A DNA stretch of 38,545 nt from an uncultured Verrucomicrobia subdivision 3 bacterium (GTDB lineage Bacteria > Verrucomicrobiota > Verrucomicrobiia > Limisphaerales > UBA11358). Location: NCBI GenBank assembly GCA_903922735.1, contig CAIXUZ010000027.1, forward strand, positions 1 through 38,545, given 5' to 3'. Numbering within the stretch: position 1 is the stretch's first letter; the number at the start of each line of letters is the position of its first letter. Shown here one piece after another: positions 32,396 to 38,545 of the stretch. The notes beneath the pieces are model-generated. The model saw only the letters and a program-made list of their open reading frames with translations. It searched no databases and had not been told where the DNA came from. The position numbers and the translations under genes were made by a program.

Positions 32396-34252
32396 ATGAA
32401 TCCCACCATCGCAATCGTCATAGCTCTGCTTTTGGCTCCGCTGGCCAGCCGTTATTCCGCAGCCGGTGCCACCCCAACCTCCATTCCGTCCCTGTCCGAG
32501 ATTGCCAACAACTGTGCCGCGACGGACGAAAAACTCTGGCGCTCCTGCGCCAAGCCACCGGAGAGCTTGAGTTCCCGCGACCTGTTTGCCTACGCCTTGA
32601 ACTTGTGCGAATCCAGACAGCATCCCGAACGGCTGGATCGCCTCTTTGAACTGGCCGCCGAGATGCAGGACCGCGACCCCAAGAGCCGCAGCTATGGCAA
32701 CTTCCGCTGGTATCGCCGCGATGCCAAGGTTCTCGACGGTAACGCGGTGGATTTTTGCATGAGAGGCGGCTCGCTGATGTGGATGAAATACCGCGAGTTC
32801 ATTCCCGAAAAAGCACGCGCCCGACTGCTGGAGCTGCTGAATCTTTCCACCATTGGCTGCCTCAATCACAAAGTGCGCGAAAGCTACTCCAACATCGCCA
32901 TCATGAACGCCGGCGATTTGATTCTACTCGGAGAAACCTTCGGTAATGCCAAAGCGACAAAAGAAGGCTACGACCGGCTCGACCATGTATATCAATACGC
33001 CCAGCAAGCCGCTTTTCATGAATTTGACAGCCCGACTTACTCCAGCGTGGACCTGGACGGCCTGGGAATGATCGAGGCCTATTGTCATCAGGAGCGCGGC
33101 CGCGCCCAGGCGCGCGCGCTGCTGGAATTGCTGTGGACCGACATCGCCGCGAACTGGTTCGAACCGTCGCGGCGGCTGGCCGGCGCGCAAAGTCGAAGCT
33201 ATAATTATCTGCACGGCCTCGGCGGCCTGGATGTTCAATTGACCTTGCACGGCTGGTTGCACGAGCCATTGGATAAAAACCGTGATGTCATCTACGCCGC
33301 GCAATCGCAATGGCAGCCGCCCGCAAAACTTCAGACGCTCGCCCAGAAATTTCCGCGCCTCGTCCGGCAAACCTGGGGCATCGAACCCAACCAATTCCGC
33401 ACCCATTACCTGCTGCCGGATGTCACGCTGAGCTGCACCGCCTCGAGTTACGGCGGCTGGACGGATATGCCGCTGACCGTGGACCTGCCCGGCGACCGCA
33501 AAAATTCCGTGCGTTGCTACTTTATCGCCGATGGCCGGGACGATCCTTTTGGAAAGAAAAAAATCGCGCAAGGCGCGCATCAAAAGGCGCTTCACCTCAA
33601 TCCATTCTGGGCGGGAGCACAACGGGAGACCGATGCGCTGGGTCTGGTCATCTACCGGAACAAAGACATCGCTGCAAAAGACACCGCCTTCACGCTCCAA
33701 TCAACCATCGTGCTGCCAATGAGCGGGGATTCCATCCGTATCGGCGACCGGCCGATTCACTTCACCCAATCCAAACCCGCCCGTGAAGTGGTGAAGCCCG
33801 GAGACGTGATTTCCGTTCGCCAAGGCACGGCCGCCCTGGCTTTGCGCATCCCGTGGACGAGCGGCGTGGGCGGCGCACCCGCCAATATCGTGCTGAACTA
33901 CGATGGCAATAACTACGGCGCCTGCTGTCTCACCGTTGAGCATGGCAAACCCACGGCAGACATCAAAAACGATCTGCCCATCGCCAGCGCCGCCTTCTGG
34001 GTTCGCGTCGCCTCGGGGTTGACCGACGAAGCCAGCTTCAACACCTGGCTGGCCAAATTCACCAAAGCCCATGCGACCACGGATGGCCAGGCGAACCGGA
34101 TCAAAATCCAAGTCGAAGGCTTGACCGGCCCCGTGGCGCTGGACACTTCCACGACCGGCACGCCTCCCGCCACCTTGAACCCGCCTCCCGCGCCTGTGGT
34201 TCTGGACGTGAACGGCACAGATCTCGCGCCGCGAATTCTGGGAAAACTGTAA
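32396..34252 (+). CDS. Secreted protein of unknown function, possible alpha-toroid plus beta-sandwich fold
   Basis: I do not recognise a family with confidence. The 618-residue protein has a signal peptide (about 1-24). A helix-rich half (about 30-330) has periodic Trp/Tyr-rich segments such as RSYGNFRWYRRDAK, MKYREFIPEKARARLLELL, ESYSNIAIMNAGDLILLGE and QSRSYNYLHGLGG. A strand-rich half follows, with LPDVTLSCTASSYGGW, ALGLVIYRNKD and RIPWTSGVGG. Helix-toroid followed by beta-sandwich is the layout of several polysaccharide lyases and heparinase-like proteins, so a carbohydrate-active role is possible; no catalytic set can be named. A Pro/Thr linker and short tail end the protein. The nine-haem cytochrome gene begins 60 bases downstream. 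Confidence 0.7.
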   Translation: MNPTIAIVIALLLAPLASRYSAAGATPTSIPSLSEIANNCAATDEKLWRSCAKPPESLSSRDLFAYALNLCESRQHPERLDRLFELAAEMQDRDPKSRSYGNFRWYRRDAKVLDGNAVDFCMRGGSLMWMKYREFIPEKARARLLELLNLSTIGCLNHKVRESYSNIAIMNAGDLILLGETFGNAKATKEGYDRLDHVYQYAQQAAFHEFDSPTYSSVDLDGLGMIEAYCHQERGRAQARALLELLWTDIAANWFEPSRRLAGAQSRSYNYLHGLGGLDVQLTLHGWLHEPLDKNRDVIYAAQSQWQPPAKLQTLAQKFPRLVRQTWGIEPNQFRTHYLLPDVTLSCTASSYGGWTDMPLTVDLPGDRKNSVRCYFIADGRDDPFGKKKIAQGAHQKALHLNPFWAGAQRETDALGLVIYRNKDIAAKDTAFTLQSTIVLPMSGDSIRIGDRPIHFTQSKPAREVVKPGDVISVRQGTAALALRIPWTSGVGGAPANIVLNYDGNNYGACCLTVEHGKPTADIKNDLPIASAAFWVRVASGLTDEASFNTWLAKFTKAHATTDGQANRIKIQVEGLTGPVALDTSTTGTPPATLNPPPAPVVLDVNGTDLAPRILGKL

Positions 34253-34262
34253 GCCGCGCCTG

Positions 34263-34325
34263 GCAAAACAGACTTGTCGCCGGGGCGGACAGAGTTACAG
34301 TTGCCGCCGCCATGAGAACGCTTTT
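34263..34325 (+). repeat. Dispersed intergenic repeat, copy A
   Basis: This stretch, which runs over the start codon of the cytochrome gene, closely matches 37804-37867 in the same orientation. The longest exact block is GACTTGTCGCCGGGGCGG, followed by similar AGTT-x-x-AGTTGCCGCCG and AACGCTT segments. Confidence 0.7.
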
Positions 34326-35925
34326 CGCCATGAGGTGCATCCAGACAATCCTCATCCTGCTCGCCAGTATCAGCTTGGGCAATGTTCAGACGGTTAACGG
34401 CAAACCCGTCACAGGAGAAATTTCGGCGAACAAGCTGGTTGATCCCGGCATTCCCGCTGCGGCAAAGAGGCAAAAGAATCCGCTCCCCATGACAGCGACA
34501 GAAGTGGTGGCCGGTCGCAGCCTCTATCAAAAAAATTGCACGTTTTGTCATGGCTACGATGGCACGGGGAAAACGGCGGCAGGAATGGGATTGAATCCCG
34601 TCCCCGCAGACTTGAGCCGCGCCGCCATCCGCCAACGGACGGATGGGGACCTGTTTTACATCATCCGCCATGGCATTCCCGACACCGCGATGCCCGCCTG
34701 GCAGTTCCCGGATGAAGCGACGTGGCAACTGGTGACGTTCGTCCGCTCGCTGCCATTGACGGCGGCGCCGGATTCGTCTGTCACCGCGACGAATGTGCCT
34801 GCCCACTACGTCGGCTCGACGGCCTGCCAGAAATGTCATGCGGAGATTTACGCGCACTGGAAGAAAACCCCGATGGCTAACATCGTGCGCGATCCGCGGG
34901 AACATCCCGATGCCATTCTCCCGGACTTTTCCCAGACCAACACGCTCGTGAATTTCACCAAGGACGATATTGCGCTGGTATACGGCAGCATCTGGAAACA
35001 GCGTTACTTTAAGAAGGTCGGCGATGACTATTTCCCCTTCCCCGCGCAATGGGACGTGACGCATAAAGCCTGGAAAAAGTATTTTGCGAAGGATGATTGG
35101 TGGTCGACGGTTTATCCACCGAACAATTTCCAGCGCCCAACGAGCGCGCTTTGCGACGGGTGCCATTCGGTGAACTACGATATCAAGACCAAGTCCGTCA
35201 TGGAATGGAACGTCGGCTGCGAATCCTGCCACGGCCCCGGCAGCGAACACGTCAAGACCTCCTCCTGCGACACGGTGGTGAATCCCGCCCGCGAAAATTA
35301 CGTCGCCGCCAGCGACGTATGCATCCAATGCCATTCGCAAGGCCGGCCCCGGACCAATCCCATTGAAGGAAAGTATTATGACTGGCCGGTGGGTTATAAC
35401 GTGACCCGGAAGTTGAGCGATTATTGGCAGCTCGAAGAACACAAGCTGGGCGACACCACCTTCACGCATTTTGCCGATGGCACCGCGCACAAAAACCGCA
35501 TGCAGGGAAATGATTTTGTCACCAGCCAGATGTATACCCACGGCGTGACCTGCTTCACCTGCCACGACGTGCACGGCACGGAACATCCGGCGAACCTGCG
35601 CAAGCCGGCCAGCACCTTGTGCCTCGACTGCCACGGCCCGAACTCCCCCAACGGCCCACACGCATCCACCATCGCGGAACACACGCATCACCAAGCCGAC
35701 AGCACAGGCAGCCAATGCATTGCCTGCCACATGCCGAAGATTGCCCAGACCCTCGGCGATGTGAACGTCCGCAGCCACACCTTCCGCTTTGTCAGCCCTG
35801 CCATGAGCGACTCGCTGAAGATCCCGAATGCCTGCAATGTCTGCCACGCGGATAAAACCACCGCCTGGGCCACCGCCGCCTTGAAGATGTGGACGGATCG
35901 CTCCCCGTGGCGAGTGGCACCGTAA
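34312..35925 (+). CDS. Nine-haem cytochrome c, monohaem domain fused to a multihaem domain
   Basis: This 537-residue exported protein (signal peptide about 1-30) has nine CxxCH haem sites, at Cys76, 172, 281, 303, 337, 414, 437, 469 and 508. Residues 65-147 form a class I monohaem cytochrome c: NCTFCHGYDGTG, and DTAMPAW with Met127 as likely axial ligand. Residues 165-515 form an eight-haem region with clusters such as CESCHGPGSEH and CFTCHDVHG, typical of periplasmic multihaem electron carriers. The fusion would let electrons pass from the octahaem unit to or from a terminal partner. Haem attachment could be done by ResB/CcsA encoded at 26011-29132. The redox partner and substrate are unknown. 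Confidence 0.9.
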   Translation: MRTLFAMRCIQTILILLASISLGNVQTVNGKPVTGEISANKLVDPGIPAAAKRQKNPLPMTATEVVAGRSLYQKNCTFCHGYDGTGKTAAGMGLNPVPADLSRAAIRQRTDGDLFYIIRHGIPDTAMPAWQFPDEATWQLVTFVRSLPLTAAPDSSVTATNVPAHYVGSTACQKCHAEIYAHWKKTPMANIVRDPREHPDAILPDFSQTNTLVNFTKDDIALVYGSIWKQRYFKKVGDDYFPFPAQWDVTHKAWKKYFAKDDWWSTVYPPNNFQRPTSALCDGCHSVNYDIKTKSVMEWNVGCESCHGPGSEHVKTSSCDTVVNPARENYVAASDVCIQCHSQGRPRTNPIEGKYYDWPVGYNVTRKLSDYWQLEEHKLGDTTFTHFADGTAHKNRMQGNDFVTSQMYTHGVTCFTCHDVHGTEHPANLRKPASTLCLDCHGPNSPNGPHASTIAEHTHHQADSTGSQCIACHMPKIAQTLGDVNVRSHTFRFVSPAMSDSLKIPNACNVCHADKTTAWATAALKMWTDRSPWRVAP

Positions 35926-35980
35926 CTCACACGTGACGAAAATCCCTAGGTGCACTGCGAATCAAAACGCTTTTAATTAA

Positions 35981-37273
35981 TCATTTGATGGGTGATAAAA
36001 CTTGAATCAAGTCACTCGACACCGTGACGGGCCGGTCATCGGAAACAACCGCAAACCATTCTGCCGCCGCCGCCGGAAGCTTGGCTTCATAGGTTTGCCC
36101 GCCGACATTGCCCGCCGGCAATGCGAGCCATTCACGCTTCATCACATCCGGGTTTGGTTTGGCCCAATAAACTTCCAATTTGGTGAGAGGATTAAGGGCA
36201 CTGACCTGAAAGCGCGCAACCAGTGGATCCCCAGTTTTCACGACGGACACCTTCGGCAATGGCTTCCCGACGCCCTTCAGGTAGTAATCAAAGAAGGGCA
36301 CCTCCATCGCCAGCCAATTGGCCTTGCTGCCGCTGGGCGTGGGATAAGGTTGAAATGGCGTCGGCTTGAAAGCTTCGGCTGATTTGTTTGAAAAAACCGT
36401 GCCACCGGGTAACGGAACTTTGTGGTTTGCATTCGGCGCAAAGAGATGGTTTTTCTCTCCGGGAATGGCATTGAGCGTGGCCTGCACGGCTCGCGGCCAA
36501 TAGAAAAAATCATTTGCCGCACCAGCGATAAAAAAAGCGGCTTTAATGCCTGGCGCCCGGCGTCCCGCATCCAAATCCCGCAACCAACGCTCGCGTTCCG
36601 CCATCGGCATGGCACCCAGTGTGGATTTGGGACCGTTTAACTGTGCCGTCAGATCATAGAAGCCACAGCCAAAAACGGCAAAACCCGCCCGCACCTGTTC
36701 GCCCGCCAAGCCACAGACCATCGTGGTCATATAGCCGCCCCACGATATGCCCACCACACCCATGCGCGCAGGATTCACATCCGTTTGAGCCCGCAACAAA
36801 TAAAGCGACTTCATCGCCGCGAGAACGGCATCGAATATCACACTTTCACTTCCATCGGGATTCGCCTTCCAGCGGCCCTCGCCATACTTGAGCGAGTTCC
36901 ATTTCCCCTTGGAGTCGATGAGTTTTTTGGGTTCAGCAATACCGGGCAAATCCGGGGCGACGGCCACATAGCCACGTTGCGCCCACGCCATGGCTTTTTC
37001 CACTTCCGCGCTGCCGCCACCGCCATGCAACACCAGCAGGCCGGGATACTTGCCCGGCGTCTTCGGCGCGGCGATCACCGCAAAGATTTCCGAATTGTCA
37101 CGGGACTGAAAAACGACACCGCGCAAGGTGATATTTCCCGGCGGCAGATTGGTCATTGGGACTTCCCGTAATATCACCGGGGCTTTCCCGTCGAGATACG
37201 GAGTCAAAGGATCAGCCCAAGCAGGCAGCGCCGCCAACAATAGAGCAGCAAGCGGTGTGAAAGTTCGGATCAT
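35981..37273 (-). CDS. Secreted alpha/beta hydrolase (acetyl-xylan-esterase/dienelactone-hydrolase-like)
   Basis: This protein of about 430 residues has a signal peptide (about 1-20, ALLLAALPAWA). The alpha/beta-hydrolase core has the oxyanion region VLHGGGG (about 82-87), the strand-turn YVAVAPDLPG, and the nucleophile Ser177 in VGISWGGY. An Asp and a His (NANHKVPLP, about 289-297) complete a likely triad. The C-terminal 90 residues form an extra beta-rich domain. It resembles acetyl esterases and PhoPQ/dipeptidyl-peptidase-like hydrolases that act on carbohydrate esters; the substrate is not certain. The frame is open 43 codons upstream, but the ATG at 37273 is chosen because the signal peptide starts there. 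Confidence 0.85.
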   Translation of the reverse strand: MIRTFTPLAALLLAALPAWADPLTPYLDGKAPVILREVPMTNLPPGNITLRGVVFQSRDNSEIFAVIAAPKTPGKYPGLLVLHGGGGSAEVEKAMAWAQRGYVAVAPDLPGIAEPKKLIDSKGKWNSLKYGEGRWKANPDGSESVIFDAVLAAMKSLYLLRAQTDVNPARMGVVGISWGGYMTTMVCGLAGEQVRAGFAVFGCGFYDLTAQLNGPKSTLGAMPMAERERWLRDLDAGRRAPGIKAAFFIAGAANDFFYWPRAVQATLNAIPGEKNHLFAPNANHKVPLPGGTVFSNKSAEAFKPTPFQPYPTPSGSKANWLAMEVPFFDYYLKGVGKPLPKVSVVKTGDPLVARFQVSALNPLTKLEVYWAKPNPDVMKREWLALPAGNVGGQTYEAKLPAAAAEWFAVVSDDRPVTVSSDLIQVLSPIK

Positions 37274-37470
37274 GGTTTGGTATCGTTCAAAGATAGTTCC
37301 AACCCGTTCGGGAATGAAGAAAACTTTTAGGCCGGACAGATTTTGATGATCAGGAAACCAAAAGCTTACGCCGAAGGCGAAGCTGCTTGCCCTCCGTTCC
37401 ACAGGAACCTTGGACCATAGCCCGCAGTTTTAATTGCGATTAAAGCCGAACACCGTAGGTCTGAAAACTC

Positions 37471-37701
37471 ACGACGTGCGGCTATTCCCAAACGTCATGG
37501 AGCTATACCCGGACGCCTTGCGGGTATAGACAAACGTCGTGGGGCTATACCCAAACCTCGTGCGGGTATACCCAAACGTCGTGGAGGTATAGACAAACCT
37601 TGTTTGGGTATAGACAAACTTCATAAAGGTTCACCCAAACCTCGTTTGGGAACACCCAAAGACTCTTTGGGAGTACCCAAACGAGGTTTGGGAGCAGCTT
37701 T
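37471..37701. repeat. Eleven-unit 21-bp tandem repeat with hairpin-forming units
   Basis: Eleven units of exactly 21 bp follow each other without insertion or deletion; the typical unit is ACGTCGTGGGGGTATACCCAA. Units differ from each other at several positions. The last three junctions form perfect 7-bp hairpins with 3-base loops: CCCAAAC-CTC-GTTTGGG, CCCAAAG-ACT-CTTTGGG and CCCAAAC-GAG-GTTTGGG, with the loop-closing pair changing C-G, G-C, C-G. Earlier units hold the palindrome GGGTATACCC or variants. The function is unknown. Confidence 0.9.
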
Positions 37702-37803
37702 TTAGCTTAAAACCCAAAAAACACTCAAAAATAGTGATTCTGGCCGATAGCGGAGCATGTCCCGGAATGACTCGGAACCCTACACCCGGCATAAAGCGGC
37801 ACC

Positions 37804-37867
37804 TGCAAAAAACGGACTTGTCGCCGGGGCGGGCGGAGTTGTAGTTGCCGCCGGTATAAAAACGCTT
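37804..37867 (+). repeat. Dispersed intergenic repeat, copy B
   Basis: This is the second copy of the sequence at 34263-34325, in the same orientation. It lies just before the 3' end of the small membrane protein gene at 37900. Neither copy is coding in an obvious frame, although both minus strands read a similar short string (N-x-NS-x-RPGDKSV). Confidence 0.7.
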
Positions 37868-37899
37868 CCGGCCAAGGCGAAAATTGTTAAGGAGTGCCA

Positions 37900-38184
37900 C
37901 TAAAATTTCAACCACGGCTCTTTGGGATCATGCGTGTCATAAGGTTCAGTGCGCCATGCCATCCGAAGGCCAAAAATAATCAGGGCAGTTCCAACGAGAA
38001 ATGCAACAATGGCCGTAATTAAAACTGGTCTTAAATGATATTGAACTTCTACATGCTGAATATATTGCTTTTTGTAAATCAGCCACGAAGCGTAACCAGC
38101 CAAACCAGAAGCCACCCATGAAAGCATTCCAAAGAAAACGAAAAGAAATCCGCCGGGCGTAGATTGTGTTGGTTGGTCGAACAT
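37900..38184 (-). CDS. Small two-helix membrane protein, unknown function
   Basis: This 94-residue protein has two hydrophobic helices, at about 12-36 (GFLFVFFGMLSWVASGLAGY) and 52-73 (PVLITAIVAFLVGTALIIFG), joined by a polar loop with Tyr, Lys and His. The acidic C-terminus ends EPYDTHDPKEPW. I recognise no family. An A/T-rich lead precedes the ATG. It is divergent from purM with a gap of about 90 bases. It is supported by its coherent membrane pattern and isolated position, without an opposing gene. Confidence 0.7.
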   Translation of the reverse strand: MFDQPTQSTPGGFLFVFFGMLSWVASGLAGYASWLIYKKQYIQHVEVQYHLRPVLITAIVAFLVGTALIIFGLRMAWRTEPYDTHDPKEPWLKF

Positions 38185-38272
38185 AAAGTTTCAGATTGTA
38201 GAAGCAATTGACTTTTTGCGGCAAAGAAATTTTCTCGCCCGCAAACCCATTTCTCGGTTTAATCTCCGCCGC

Positions 38273-38545
38273 ATGAAGAAACAGAAAGCTTACGCCGCCG
38301 CCGGCGTGGACATTGATCTCGGCAATAAAGTCAAAGCCACCCTGCCCCAGTTGCTCGCCGCCACGCATCGCCGCGAGGTGCTCGGCAAGGTCGGCGGCTT
38401 CGGCGGCCTGTTCGCGCTGGACGTCAAAAAATATCGCGAGCCCATCCTCGTCTCCTCCGTGGACGGCGTCGGCACCAAGCTCAAGATCGCCTTCCAGCAG
38501 GACAAGCACGACACCATCGGCGCGGACCTCGTGAACCATTGCGTG
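38273..38545 (+). CDS. purM: Phosphoribosylformylglycinamidine cyclo-ligase, N-terminal part
   Basis: The first 91 residues are present; the window ends within the gene. AIR synthase signatures are clear: YAAAGVDIDLGNKVK at the start, VGGFGGLFAL, SSVDGVGTKLK (the nucleotide/substrate loop) and DTIGADLVNHCV. PurM makes aminoimidazole ribotide from FGAM with ATP in purine synthesis. The ATG is at 38273 with no Shine-Dalgarno motif. Confidence 0.95.
   Translation, partial: MKKQKAYAAAGVDIDLGNKVKATLPQLLAATHRREVLGKVGGFGGLFALDVKKYREPILVSSVDGVGTKLKIAFQQDKHDTIGADLVNHCV

Larger units (their letters stand above)
37274..37899. other. Gene-free stretch holding a tandem repeat and a dispersed repeat
   Basis: No gene is supported in this 626-bp gap. 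It contains the 21-bp tandem repeat (37471-37701) and copy B of the dispersed repeat (37804-37867). A plus-strand frame without stops runs from 37421 to 37705 through all repeat units but has no ATG, GTG or TTG near its beginning. Confidence 0.6.

Noticed and set aside
33913..35955. 680-codon open frame on the minus strand
   Set aside because: It lies opposite the nine-haem cytochrome and the end of the secreted protein gene, whose CxxCH sites and signal peptides prove the plus strand is coding. It has no recognisable domain.
37471..37701. CRISPR array
   Set aside because: The units are contiguous 21-bp degenerate repeats with no separate unique spacers, and no cas genes are nearby.
37631..37915. 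94-codon minus-strand frame reading through part of the 21-bp repeats
   Set aside because: A 21-bp period keeps frames open automatically; the frame stops within the array and overlaps the dispersed repeat and the end of the gene at 37900. No domain is seen.

Overview
The window looks like a piece of a Verrucomicrobiota chromosome, most likely from the Limisphaerales/Pedosphaera side of the phylum. This is inference. It rests on prepilin-like secreted proteins with an [16 protein letters not shown] leader and a C-terminal H-x9-DG motif, a PEP-CTERM protein, a CSLREA-type beta-helix protein, a multihaem cytochrome beside System II cytochrome c biogenesis genes, a DUF5679 protein, and an almost total lack of Shine-Dalgarno motifs. 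I see no phage, insertion sequence, CRISPR array or origin.

Layout. 1-2000: two tandemly duplicated prepilin-like genes on the minus strand, the upstream one broken by a frameshift at a run of eight C. 2090-3928: a small DUF5679 protein and a double-domain nucleoside diphosphate kinase with a terminator, facing a NUDIX hydrolase. 3955-12114: an exopolysaccharide block with UDP-glucose dehydrogenase, a membrane TPR protein, an O-antigen-ligase/Wzy-type polymerase, and a minus-strand operon running outer-membrane barrel, Wza-type exporter, Wzc-type tyrosine autokinase, RfaH/UpxY-type antiterminator. 12364-17975: divergent from that operon, a secreted protein made of seven perfect 15-residue repeats, a TPR protein and a large secreted beta-helix protein. 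18046-20866: a PEP-CTERM protein, a WecA/TagO-type initiating transferase with an extra C-terminal region, and a GspG-like pseudopilin.

21015-25919 is housekeeping: tRNA-Gly(TCC) with encoded CCA, dihydroorotase, a periplasmic thioredoxin-like protein, a SOUL-domain lipoprotein coupled to an SRPBCC protein, carbamoyl-phosphate synthase small subunit, and an FHA membrane protein. 26011-32040 on the minus strand holds rho, a lipoprotein with a duplicated unknown domain, ResB and CcsA. 32396-37273 carries a secreted protein of unknown function with a possible toroid plus beta-sandwich fold, a nine-haem cytochrome c that ResB/CcsA could mature, and a secreted alpha/beta hydrolase. 37274-37899 has no gene but holds an 11-unit, 21-bp tandem repeat able to form successive hairpins. 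The window ends in a two-helix membrane protein and the start of purM.

How it fits together: the surface genes (polymer initiation, sugar-nucleotide supply, polymerisation, export, secreted repeat and beta-helix proteins, PEP-CTERM protein) suggest a cell-envelope or matrix locus. The cytochrome genes suggest a periplasmic electron-transfer module. No complete novel system is proven. The best candidates for something undescribed are the 15-residue repeat protein, the 21-bp hairpin array, the double-domain NDK, the duplicated-domain lipoprotein ahead of ResB/CcsA, and a dispersed intergenic repeat present twice.
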